From assembly GCA_002317435.1 (NCBI GenBank), contig DCIQ01000072.1, forward strand, positions 1-12,115: DNA of 12,115 nt, written 5' to 3'. Source of the DNA: Bacteroidales bacterium UBA1722 (GTDB lineage Bacteria; Bacteroidota; Bacteroidia; Bacteroidales; UBA932). Under the pieces are notes generated by a model. That model did no database searches. It worked only from the letters and a program-made list of their open reading frames with translations, and had not been told where the DNA came from. A program made the position numbers and the translations under genes. Each line of letters starts with the position of its first letter. Position 1 is the first letter of the stretch. Below are positions 6,759-12,115 of the stretch, piece after piece.

Positions 6759-7490
6759 CTATTCAATCGCATCCAAAACCACAGAAAGAAATGGAAAAGA
6801 ATTAATCAGGAAATGGAGCAGAGCAGTACAAAGAATGGCCAAGGCTCTGCTCTTATAACGACTTGCTATATAGATGTAGGAAAAAGACAGATAGAGTCCG
6901 ATGAAAAACGCATATACAACATATAGAGTTGAGTAATTGTGCACCAAAGAAAAAATGAGAGCAGAGATAATTCCGCTGAATACCAAATAATCACTGCCGA
7001 CTATACGTCGTGTGATGGATTTGACCGCTTCAATTACTATAAATTGATGCACCAGAGTCTCCAATATCGGAGCCATAAGCAACCCCACTATTAAAGCAAA
7101 AATGATATTTCTGCCTGACATTATATTAGGAAGTGCATCTTCTCCTCCAATCCAAGAAATAATAAGACTTATGATAATACTATATGCAAGTCCAATTAAG
7201 ACAATGTGTATCCACTTGAGGTGGATATGTTTTGTTATCCAATCGGGCACTGCTGTGTTATACGTGTATTCATCCGCATCAGTTTTCAAAATTGAGGGTT
7301 TAATCCAACGTACCATCAATACATCGGAGACGAAACCACCCAGCATCAATTTGACAATAAACACGACGACTGAACTCGGCGAATGGAATACAAACATCTG
7401 AACAAGAGTGGCCAGTAGAAAAATGATACCCAAAATGACACAAGGTATCAGTATCTCCCAAATCATTACATGTCTGAAACTTTTGCACAT
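6759..7490 (-). CDS. CPBP-family intramembrane protease homologue, candidate immunity protein
   Basis: An integral membrane protein with about six to seven hydrophobic segments. I choose the ATG at 7490 (243 residues). The frame is open to an ATG at 7550, but those 20 extra codons coincide exactly with a strong intrinsic terminator. CPBP (Abi, CAAX-protease-like) motifs are recognisable, numbered from the longer form. Motif 1 appears as APILETLVHQ with Glu164, where the classical form is EExxxR. Motif 2 is FSLVH (Phe200, His204). Motif 3 is HFLIN (His246, Asn250). The Glu and two His needed for catalysis are therefore present, although the second Glu and the Arg are replaced. Family members are linked to bacteriocin self-immunity (for example plantaricin loci) and to peptide processing. 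Next to a leader-peptide gene either role is possible. Low GC for this window suggests an accessory origin. Confidence 0.82.
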   Translation of the reverse strand: MCKSFRHVMIWEILIPCVILGIIFLLATLVQMFVFHSPSSVVVFIVKLMLGGFVSDVLMVRWIKPSILKTDADEYTYNTAVPDWITKHIHLKWIHIVLIGLAYSIIISLIISWIGGEDALPNIMSGRNIIFALIVGLLMAPILETLVHQFIVIEAVKSITRRIVGSDYLVFSGIISALIFSLVHNYSTLYVVYAFFIGLYLSFSYIYIASRYKSRALAILCTALLHFLINSFPFLSVVLDAIE

Positions 7491-7504
7491 ATCGTTCTTT
7501 TTCA

Positions 7505-7512
7505 CAAAATTA
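7505..7512 (-). promoter_or_regulatory. Candidate internal promoter for CPBP-tolC
   Basis: The minus strand reads TAATTTTG, an exact TAnnTTTG core, directly after the terminator stem and 14 bases before the ATG at 7490. The proposed -33 region overlaps the terminator hairpin and has no clear TTTG at 19-21 bases. It supports transcription restarting after the terminator. Confidence 0.4.
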
Positions 7513-7547
7513 GAAAAAATCGGGTTCCAACAGGTCCCGATTTTTTC
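7513..7547 (-). terminator. Intrinsic terminator after the peptide gene
   Basis: On the minus strand GAAAAAATCGGG, an 11-base loop, and CCCGATTTTTTC form a perfect 12-bp stem. The inner CGGG/CCCG is flanked by an A-run on the 5' side and a T-run on the 3' side. The T-run begins 34 bases after the peptide stop codon. The symmetrical A/T tracts could work in both directions. It should reduce read-through from the peptide gene into CPBP-tolC. Confidence 0.85.
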
Positions 7548-7573
7548 CATACTACAATATTGATAGAATACTA

Positions 7574-7825
7574 TTATCTGTCAGCATAACAATATGCGGG
7601 ATCTAAAGTGCCACCATCATATACAGCATCGTAGATGTCTTCTTCATCATCATTCGCCGCACATGCCGCTTCCAATCCTCTCTCAGCATACCAAGTTGCA
7701 ATCACTCCGCCTATCCATTTACCGATTCTTATTGCAATCTTGCCCCAACCACCGCCATTCGCAGTCATCATTTCATTTACGGACATCTCTTCCAGTCCAA
7801 GACCTTTAATTTCAAATGATTTCAT
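7574..7825 (-). CDS. Double-glycine-leader secreted peptide (bacteriocin-like precursor)
   Basis: An 83-residue precursor. Residues 14-25 (MSVNEMMTANGG) fit the class II bacteriocin leader pattern LSxxELxxIxGG, with Met for Leu. Cleavage after Gly25 by the C39 domain encoded in the same cluster is expected. Residues 26-50 form a cationic, Gly/Ile/Trp-rich segment (Lys29, Arg33, Lys36, Arg49 against Glu48), compatible with a membrane-active amphipathic helix. Residues 51-83 are acidic, with ten Asp/Glu, and carry Cys55 and Cys79, which could form a disulphide in the periplasm or outside. There is no YGNGV pediocin box and no lanthipeptide-type Ser/Thr/Cys richness. I do not recognise a described family. 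The AT-rich stretch before the ATG, without Shine-Dalgarno, suits strong Bacteroidota initiation. It sits between the HTH gene and the CPBP gene and is followed at once by a terminator. Confidence 0.88.
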   Translation of the reverse strand: MKSFEIKGLGLEEMSVNEMMTANGGGWGKIAIRIGKWIGGVIATWYAERGLEAACAANDDEEDIYDAVYDGGTLDPAYCYADR

Positions 7826-7907
7826 AATCGTTTAATTTTTTTGTTTAACATGTTGATAATGAATCTTTGCGCAAGTGATTCTTTTGCAAAGTACATACAT
7901 GTTTGTC
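7826..7907 (-). promoter_or_regulatory. Short regulatory gap in front of the peptide gene
   Basis: The 82 bases between the HTH stop and the peptide ATG contain small inverted repeats: CTTTGC with GCAAAG, and GAATC with GATTC. They also hold a near promoter core, TACTTTGC, one base short of TAnnTTTG. The last 20 or so bases before the ATG are almost pure A/T. A separate peptide promoter or an mRNA processing structure is possible but not proven. Confidence 0.35.
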
Positions 7908-7923
7908 TCAATTCTGAGACAAA
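7902..7923. promoter_or_regulatory. 22-bp palindrome, candidate operator
   Basis: TTTGTCTCA and TGAGACAAA form a perfect 9+9 inverted repeat around four bases. It spans the TGA stop (7908-7910) of the HTH gene and lies 77 bases before the peptide ATG. No T-tract follows, and a 4-base-spaced symmetric site fits a dimeric DNA-binding protein, perhaps the HTH protein encoded just upstream. No second full copy was found in the window. Confidence 0.5.
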
Positions 7924-8198
7924 ATTACGTTAATTCTGCTTTTCTCATATTCTTCCTCTGAGAGTTCACGAATGGAAAGACTGATCAGCACCCTTTCGGG
8001 GAATTTATACCGGTAAGTCTGTCTTTCCCGTGAGTATTCTATATGTATTCCATAGTCTTTCAACTCGTCAATGAGGCGATAGAGAGTAGCCCTGCTGATT
8101 CCGAGTTTTTCTGAAAAGGCAGCCGCATCACCGGTATGGCCGTGCATCATATAGGAATGAAACGCGGCGACTATATCGATGAATTCGAATACCTTCAT
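7908..8198 (-). CDS. Small winged helix-turn-helix protein, putative local regulator
   Basis: A 96-residue protein. A helix-turn-helix of the HTH_11/DeoR N-terminal type is visible at about 24-50: AAAFSEKLGISRATLYRLID, then ELKDYG. The turn is LGIS and the recognition helix is SRATLYRLIDELKDYG. It is followed by a wing-like 'IEYSRERQTYRYKF' at 53-66. There is no ligand-sensing domain beyond a short C-terminal helix, so it is much shorter than full DeoR or WYL regulators. It starts six bases after the exporter stop codon, so it is co-transcribed with hlyD and the ABC gene, and it precedes the peptide gene. It probably regulates this cluster. A 22-bp palindrome overlapping its stop codon is a plausible target, which is inference only. 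Confidence 0.75.
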   Translation of the reverse strand: MKVFEFIDIVAAFHSYMMHGHTGDAAAFSEKLGISRATLYRLIDELKDYGIHIEYSRERQTYRYKFPERVLISLSIRELSEEEYEKSRINVILSQN

Positions 8199-8204
8199 AT
8201 AGAG

Positions 8205-10379
8205 CTATATTTCCGTTTGTGCCTTCCAGAATCTGGCATACTCATCATCTCTGCCGACAAGTTCCTGATGCGTCCCCTGCTCCATGAGTTTTCCTTCTTT
8301 CAGAACGAATATCTCATCTGCATTCATCACAGTTCCGAGCCTGTGGGCTATGAGAATGACTGTCTTTCCCTGCTGCTTCAGGCGGTTGACTATGGATTTG
8401 ATGCATTTTTCCGATTCGGAGTCCAGAGATGATGTCGCTTCGTCAAGCACAAGCACCTCAGGATTACGGTATAGCGCCCGGACTATGGCCAGCCGCTGCC
8501 GCTGGCCGCCGGAGAGCTGGACACCGTTTTCTCCGATATTGGTCTTGAACCCCATCGGAAGGGATTCGATGAAATCGAGAATGCCCACATCCCTGCATAT
8601 CTCCAGCACTCGGGTATTGTCCGGGATATAGTCATCCAGAGTGATATTGTCGAGAACAGTTCCCTCAAACAGGTCTATCTTCTGCGGAACGACACAGACA
8701 AGCGAACGGAGATCCGAATTGTCGATATGCCGTACATCCACCCCTCCGATGCGGACATGACCTTCCAGCAGCTCATACAAGTTCTGCATCAAGGCGGCCA
8801 GTGTGGTCTTCCCCGAGCCGCTTTCTCCTACTATGGCACTGACCTGCCCCTTTTTGAAGGTGACATTGAAGTCTTTGAACACATCCACTCTGGTGCCATA
8901 CCGGAAAGAGACGTTTTCAAAAGCGATGTCACCGATTTGTTCTCCTGTGATGTGAATTTTGTCAGTTACATCCTCCATATCGAGATCCATAATTTCAAAT
9001 AGACGGGAAGCCGCGATCTTGGCATCCTGATATGTCTTGTTGATTCCCACCAACGACGCTATCGGACCGATGAAATATGAGATCAAGGAATAGAACGACA
9101 TCAATTCACCGGAAGTGATTACACTGTCCAGGACGAAGAATGTCCCCGCCCACAGGAGGATGATGGTGAAAAGGCGTGATATGGCACCGGAACTGGTGTT
9201 GGCCCAGAGAGCATTGACGGATGACTTGTAGACAGTCTTGATGTATGTCACGAAACGGCTTTCAGTCTTGATGTCTTCGTACTCCTCGAGTCCGAACCTC
9301 TTGACCGTTCCGGCAGTATTGATTGATTCCACCAGTTGCGCATTCAACTCCGCAGCCTGTTCCATCCCTTTTCTGAGAATCACCTTGTTCACACGATTAT
9401 AGAGGACAAAAACTACGATGTACAGTGGAATTACCAGCAGCATGATGACTGCCAATTTCCAATAGTAGGTGAACATCAGCGCGAAGGCGAAAATCACCGT
9501 AAAGACATTTACCGTCAGTCCCACGAGTGTTTCATTGATGAACAACCGGATTTTGACGGCGTCATTCACTCTGGAAATGATTTCCCCGGAGCGCATGGTA
9601 TCGAAGAATGACTGCGGAAGACGGAGAAGATGCTTGTAGTATCCAAGAATGAGGCGCGTATCGATTCTGATTCCGGTCCGCAGCATATAAACTGTCTTGA
9701 CCGCATCAATGAAAAGGCTCAGAACCAGAATGATGAGCATCAGCACACTCAGAAGGTTAAGGAGATTACCATTGCCGTTAGGAATGACATTATCCACTAT
9801 TTTCCCCACATAGATGGATGTGGCCAGTCCGAGCAGTGTATAGATGACCGCTCCGAATATGGATTCAGCCACTGCTTTCCTATGCGGCCTGAGAAGAAAT
9901 CTGAATCTGGAGAGCATGGATATTTTCTTATCCCCCTTCTCGAAATTCTCCTGCGGCATCAGAAGGACAAGCACCCCGGTCCATTCCTTATTGAATTCCT
10001 CCATGCTCGTCCACTCCAAATCACCGGTACCGGGATCCATAATCTGAATCTGCCCCTTTCTGACGCCATATATGACTACATAGTGCAGGAGTTTGCCACC
10101 CTTGATGATATGGGCTATGGCCGGTGTGGGGATTTTTGACAGCGGTTCCGTATTGTTGGAACCGTCCGGATTCTTGGATTTGACGGCCTTGACATCGAAG
10201 TTAAGTTTCTTGGTGGCTTCGACAAGCCCCAGAATATTGGTTCCCTTGCGGTCCGTCGATGCCATCTGGCGTATCCTGGAGATGGGAAGATGAAGCCCGT
10301 AATATGCGGAGATGGATGCTATGCAGGCTGCTCCGCAGTCCGTGATATCGTGCTGTTTGATTTTTATTCCCTTATTCAT
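8205..10379 (-). CDS. Peptidase-containing ABC transporter (C39 domain, membrane domain, ATPase)
   Basis: A 724-residue bacteriocin-type exporter, standard length. The N-terminal C39 peptidase (about 1-140) has Gln9, Cys15 in DITDCGAAC, His99 (LLHYV) and Asp115 (MDPG), so the full catalytic set is present. The membrane domain (about 160-450) has six predicted helices. The ATPase domain (about 480-724) has Walker A GESGSGKT at 518-525, the Q-loop Gln566, the signature LSGGQ at 622-626, Walker B VLVLDEA at 642-648 with Glu647, and the H-loop His679. The family cuts double-glycine leaders and pumps the core across the inner membrane with ATP, working with an HlyD adaptor and a TolC channel in Gram-negatives. 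Its ATG overlaps the hlyD stop by eight bases, suggesting translational coupling. The evident substrate is the 83-aa peptide. Confidence 0.97.
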   Translation of the reverse strand: MNKGIKIKQHDITDCGAACIASISAYYGLHLPISRIRQMASTDRKGTNILGLVEATKKLNFDVKAVKSKNPDGSNNTEPLSKIPTPAIAHIIKGGKLLHYVVIYGVRKGQIQIMDPGTGDLEWTSMEEFNKEWTGVLVLLMPQENFEKGDKKISMLSRFRFLLRPHRKAVAESIFGAVIYTLLGLATSIYVGKIVDNVIPNGNGNLLNLLSVLMLIILVLSLFIDAVKTVYMLRTGIRIDTRLILGYYKHLLRLPQSFFDTMRSGEIISRVNDAVKIRLFINETLVGLTVNVFTVIFAFALMFTYYWKLAVIMLLVIPLYIVVFVLYNRVNKVILRKGMEQAAELNAQLVESINTAGTVKRFGLEEYEDIKTESRFVTYIKTVYKSSVNALWANTSSGAISRLFTIILLWAGTFFVLDSVITSGELMSFYSLISYFIGPIASLVGINKTYQDAKIAASRLFEIMDLDMEDVTDKIHITGEQIGDIAFENVSFRYGTRVDVFKDFNVTFKKGQVSAIVGESGSGKTTLAALMQNLYELLEGHVRIGGVDVRHIDNSDLRSLVCVVPQKIDLFEGTVLDNITLDDYIPDNTRVLEICRDVGILDFIESLPMGFKTNIGENGVQLSGGQRQRLAIVRALYRNPEVLVLDEATSSLDSESEKCIKSIVNRLKQQGKTVILIAHRLGTVMNADEIFVLKEGKLMEQGTHQELVGRDDEYARFWKAQTEI

Positions 10380-11544
10380 TTTCTTCTTCCGGATTGAGAT
10401 TGGGGTTCAGCCATTTGTCCACTTTGTCATACAGGAGTTGGTAAACTGTGCGTCTTGTCACTATGAAGTTTGAATTTACTGCCATTCCCTTCTTTACATA
10501 TCCCTTGTACCCGTTTTTCAGTGTGAGGTAATCGGCATCGAGGGCACAATAGATTCTATAGAAAGATTGTTTCCCATCTTCAGATACGGAAACGTCATCA
10601 AAGATTTCATCGACCGTGGTCTGAAGCATACCCCATTCGTTATAGTTGAATGCCGAAACCTGAATCTTTCCTTTCATTCCAGATTTCATATATCCGATAT
10701 CCTTAGGCTTGATGTAACATTCCGCGATAAGGTCGCCATCAGGGGAAATCTCCGCTATCTGCTGTCCGGCCGTGATATATGAACCATTGAAAAGGGTCTG
10801 TACCTGCTGAACAGTACCGGATACCGGGGCGATTATGACTGTTTCAGAATTCTGAATGTCAATCTGGCTTATCTGAGTTTCCACATCACGCAGTTCATTT
10901 TCATATTTGATAAGGTCCGACTGCCACTGACGTTTCTGATATCCAGTAAGAGTCCGTACGGCATTCTCCGCCTGAGTATATTCCAGCTCGACAGATTCAA
11001 ATTCCGAAAGAGGAATCACATTGGCTTCATAAAGCCGCTTATTCCTTTCAAAAGCCTGCTTCTTTTGTTTCCGCTTGGCATCCGCATCATTCCACTGGGC
11101 TATGTAGTAGAGCACATCCTGTTTATACATGGGACTCTTCAACTTGACTTGATACGGACTTCCGGTAGTGAGATTCCTCAAATCAAAGATTAAATCCTCC
11201 AATTCCGACCGTCTCTTTTCGAGTGCAGGAAGTTTCGTCATTATCAATTCCGAACGGATAATCAACAGTGTATCTCCCTCCTCTATTCTCGTATTGGGCA
11301 CAAGACGGCATCTTTCTGCAAATCCTCCGGTGGTGCTCGTTATCACCGTATGGTTTTCTCTCGGTTTGATTACACCGGAAGCCTGTACATTGATGTCGAT
11401 ATAGATGAAGTTAATGGCCACCAGAACCCCGACTATGACAATGAGTACCGTCATATACAGCACACCGGACAATCGTTTGGCCGTGCTGAATATTGATTCC
11501 GAGGATTGTTCAAGAATTGATGCAGGAAAAATTTTCTTCTCCAT
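10372..11544 (-). CDS. HlyD-family periplasmic adaptor protein
   Basis: A 390-residue type I secretion adaptor starting at the ATG at 11544 (MEKKIFPASI). The frame is open 45 codons further, but that stretch runs through the terminator-like hairpin and is unlikely to be translated. One transmembrane helix lies at about 27-48. The first lipoyl half follows at about 55-98. A long charged coiled-coil hairpin spans about 100-230. The second lipoyl half is at about 235-268 (IIAPVSGTVQQV). A beta-barrel domain follows at about 270-360. The C-terminus is acidic (PEEENE). It links the inner-membrane C39 ABC transporter to the TolC channel. As the first gene of the operon it sits behind a long structured leader, and it overlaps the ABC gene by eight bases. 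Confidence 0.94.
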   Translation of the reverse strand: MEKKIFPASILEQSSESIFSTAKRLSGVLYMTVLIVIVGVLVAINFIYIDINVQASGVIKPRENHTVITSTTGGFAERCRLVPNTRIEEGDTLLIIRSELIMTKLPALEKRRSELEDLIFDLRNLTTGSPYQVKLKSPMYKQDVLYYIAQWNDADAKRKQKKQAFERNKRLYEANVIPLSEFESVELEYTQAENAVRTLTGYQKRQWQSDLIKYENELRDVETQISQIDIQNSETVIIAPVSGTVQQVQTLFNGSYITAGQQIAEISPDGDLIAECYIKPKDIGYMKSGMKGKIQVSAFNYNEWGMLQTTVDEIFDDVSVSEDGKQSFYRIYCALDADYLTLKNGYKGYVKKGMAVNSNFIVTRRTVYQLLYDKVDKWLNPNLNPEEENE

Positions 11545-11740
11545 CACTTGGGCAGAGCCTTCCTTTGGGCTGTTGTACCGGGCCTCCCTGCCGGACGGAT
11601 AACAAAAAAAGACGTGGGAGTCAAACTTTTTGCTTATCCCGTCATCAGGCCCTGGCGTGCCTACCAGAAAGATAAGCAACGCAGCCAGCCCACGTCAGGG
11701 ATGATATAGATACACTGCACCACGGGTGCAGTGAGACTAT
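11545..11740 (-). promoter_or_regulatory. Structured 5' leader of the export operon
   Basis: Read on the minus strand, this region folds densely. CACTGCAC/GTGCAGTG (11713-11733) is a perfect 8-bp hairpin with a 5-base loop. A large nested structure at 11611-11696 follows and ends in a T-run. Nearer the gene, GGCAG and CTGCC (about 11551-11593) can pair over GGC/GCC to make another stem ending just before the HlyD ATG. The succession of hairpin, terminator-shaped stem and a further stem resembles an attenuator, riboswitch or a separate small RNA. No known class was recognised. The wider stretch between the HlyD start (11544) and 11948 has no convincing protein gene. Confidence 0.55.
11601..11696 (-). 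terminator. Terminator-like complex stem before hlyD
   Basis: On the minus strand GACGTGGG (11696-11689) pairs with CCCACGTC (11618-11611) and is followed immediately by seven T. The 70 enclosed bases contain a second perfect 9-bp stem, TTGCTTATC (11630-11638) with GATAAGCAA (11671-11679), and small inner hairpins such as CTGG/CCAG. The T-run ends about 60 bases before the HlyD ATG, so read-through must be controlled if the promoter is upstream. Confidence 0.6.
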
Positions 11741-11932
11741 TGTCACCACTTGTGGACGTCCCCGTTGCCGTTTCTTCTTCTGGTAAAAATCAAACTGCCA
11801 GGTTCGATGACAGAAGACAAACGTCAAGTAACGTCTTCAATATGTTTTGCCACCCTCCCGAACATCAATTATCTGACATACACACAATTTCGATATGGCT
11901 GACAGATATGGACGAGGAGCGGCCAATTGGGG

Positions 11933-11940
11933 CAAAGGTA
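11933..11940 (-). promoter_or_regulatory. Candidate promoter core for the export operon
   Basis: The minus strand reads TACCTTTG followed by C, matching TAnnTTTG. Transcription from here would give a leader of about 380 bases before hlyD containing the hairpins and terminator-like stem. No good -33 TTTG is visible at 19-21 bases. It lies eight bases from the start of the divergent plus-strand frame at 11948. Confidence 0.38.
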
Positions 11941-11947
11941 GCAATTT

Positions 11948-12115
11948 ATGAACAGAAATTGCTTTTATCACGGGAACAAGGTAAAATTCATATACTATCC
12001 TGAGCAAACAGCAGACAGTTTTATGGAAGACAAAGTAACCGTTCTCCTTCCTCCTAGTCTTGTCATCGTAGCCTCGGCGGCTGTGCATGGCGAGGTCCAT
12101 GTCAAGATTATAGCC
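11948..12115 (+). CDS. Possible N-terminus of a B12-binding radical SAM protein (runs off the right edge)
   Basis: An ATG at 11948 opens a frame of 56 codons with no stop before the window ends; a second ATG at 12023 is an alternative start. The peptide contains KVKFIYYPEQ and then VTVLLPPSLVIVASAAVHG, followed by EVHVKII. That layout is a beta strand, PP, a hydrophobic helix, then 'hGxEVxII'. It resembles the N-terminal cobalamin-binding domain of B12-dependent radical SAM proteins, which read roughly 'PPLGLAYLAAVLxxxGHEVxIID'. Only this small part is visible, with no CxxxCxxC motif, so the assignment is tentative. The frame on the opposite strand is also open, but its composition is less protein-like. 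If real, the gene is divergent from the export operon and could encode a maturase for its peptide. Confidence 0.42.
   Translation, partial: MNRNCFYHGNKVKFIYYPEQTADSFMEDKVTVLLPPSLVIVASAAVHGEVHVKIIA

Noticed and set aside
11545..11679. N-terminal extension of HlyD by 45 codons
   Set aside because: It reads through the T-run and both stems of the terminator-like structure. MEKKIF at 11544 is a typical adaptor N-terminus.
11645..11827. Minus-strand 60-residue frame upstream of hlyD
   Set aside because: It overlaps the perfect hairpins and has no recognisable domain or leader; more likely structured leader RNA.
11838..11856. Sigma-54-like promoter (TGGCA...TTG) on the minus strand
   Set aside because: The GG-to-GC spacing is one base too long and the -12 C is absent.
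11731..12003. Plus-strand 90-residue frame
   Set aside because: It covers hairpin and promoter sequence, has no motif, and overlaps the better candidate at 11948 in another frame.
11837..12115. Minus-strand frame open to the right edge
   Set aside because: Its composition and lack of recognisable motifs are less convincing than the plus-strand frame at 11948, but with this little sequence the choice is not certain.
1..12115. CRISPR arrays, tRNA or rRNA genes, transposase genes
   Set aside because: No regularly spaced repeats, no tRNA-like cloverleaf and no transposase motifs were seen by eye.

Overview
This window most likely comes from a member of the Bacteroidales (phylum Bacteroidota). 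Several start regions carry the Bacteroidota -7 promoter core TAnnTTTG. Most genes lack a Shine-Dalgarno sequence. The gene families also fit: a secreted peptidase C26 homologue, a DUF3791-like small protein, and a CPBP membrane protein with the variant 'ETLxxQ' motif. The genus cannot be read from the sequence alone.

Left part (1-4820) is ordinary chromosomal content. A secreted class I glutamine amidotransferase-like hydrolase (peptidase C26) runs off the left edge on the minus strand. It is divergent from a YdfG-type short-chain dehydrogenase at 949-1719. A minus-strand operon follows, read right to left: a DUF3791-like protein, an M3 (Dcp-type) metallopeptidase and a class I SAM methyltransferase.

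Middle (4821-5409) is about 590 bases without a gene and is dense in repeats. It holds GCCTGAA units, a long hairpin with perfect 18-bp arms plus a related third arm, and a near-palindromic repeat that also occurs at 699-741.

Right part (5410-11544) is a minus-strand peptide-export cluster. In transcription order it encodes an HlyD-type adaptor, a peptidase-containing ABC transporter (C39 triad, Walker A/B and signature all intact), a small winged-HTH protein, an 83-residue double-glycine-leader peptide, a CPBP intramembrane-protease homologue and a TolC-like outer-membrane channel. HlyD, the C39-ABC protein and TolC should form a leader-cleaving type I secretion machine. The 83-aa peptide is its only evident substrate in the window. 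The CPBP protein is a candidate self-immunity or processing factor. The predicted core peptide is unusual, with a cationic Gly/Ile/Trp-rich first half and a strongly acidic second half containing two cysteines; I recognise no described bacteriocin family in it.

The cluster carries visible control elements. A long structured leader ends in a strong intrinsic-terminator shape just before the HlyD gene. A 22-bp palindrome spans the stop of the HTH gene, 77 bases before the peptide start. A textbook terminator lies directly after the peptide gene, followed by a new TAnnTTTG core in front of CPBP-TolC. At the right edge a divergent plus-strand reading frame resembles the start of a B12-binding radical SAM protein, which is tentative.
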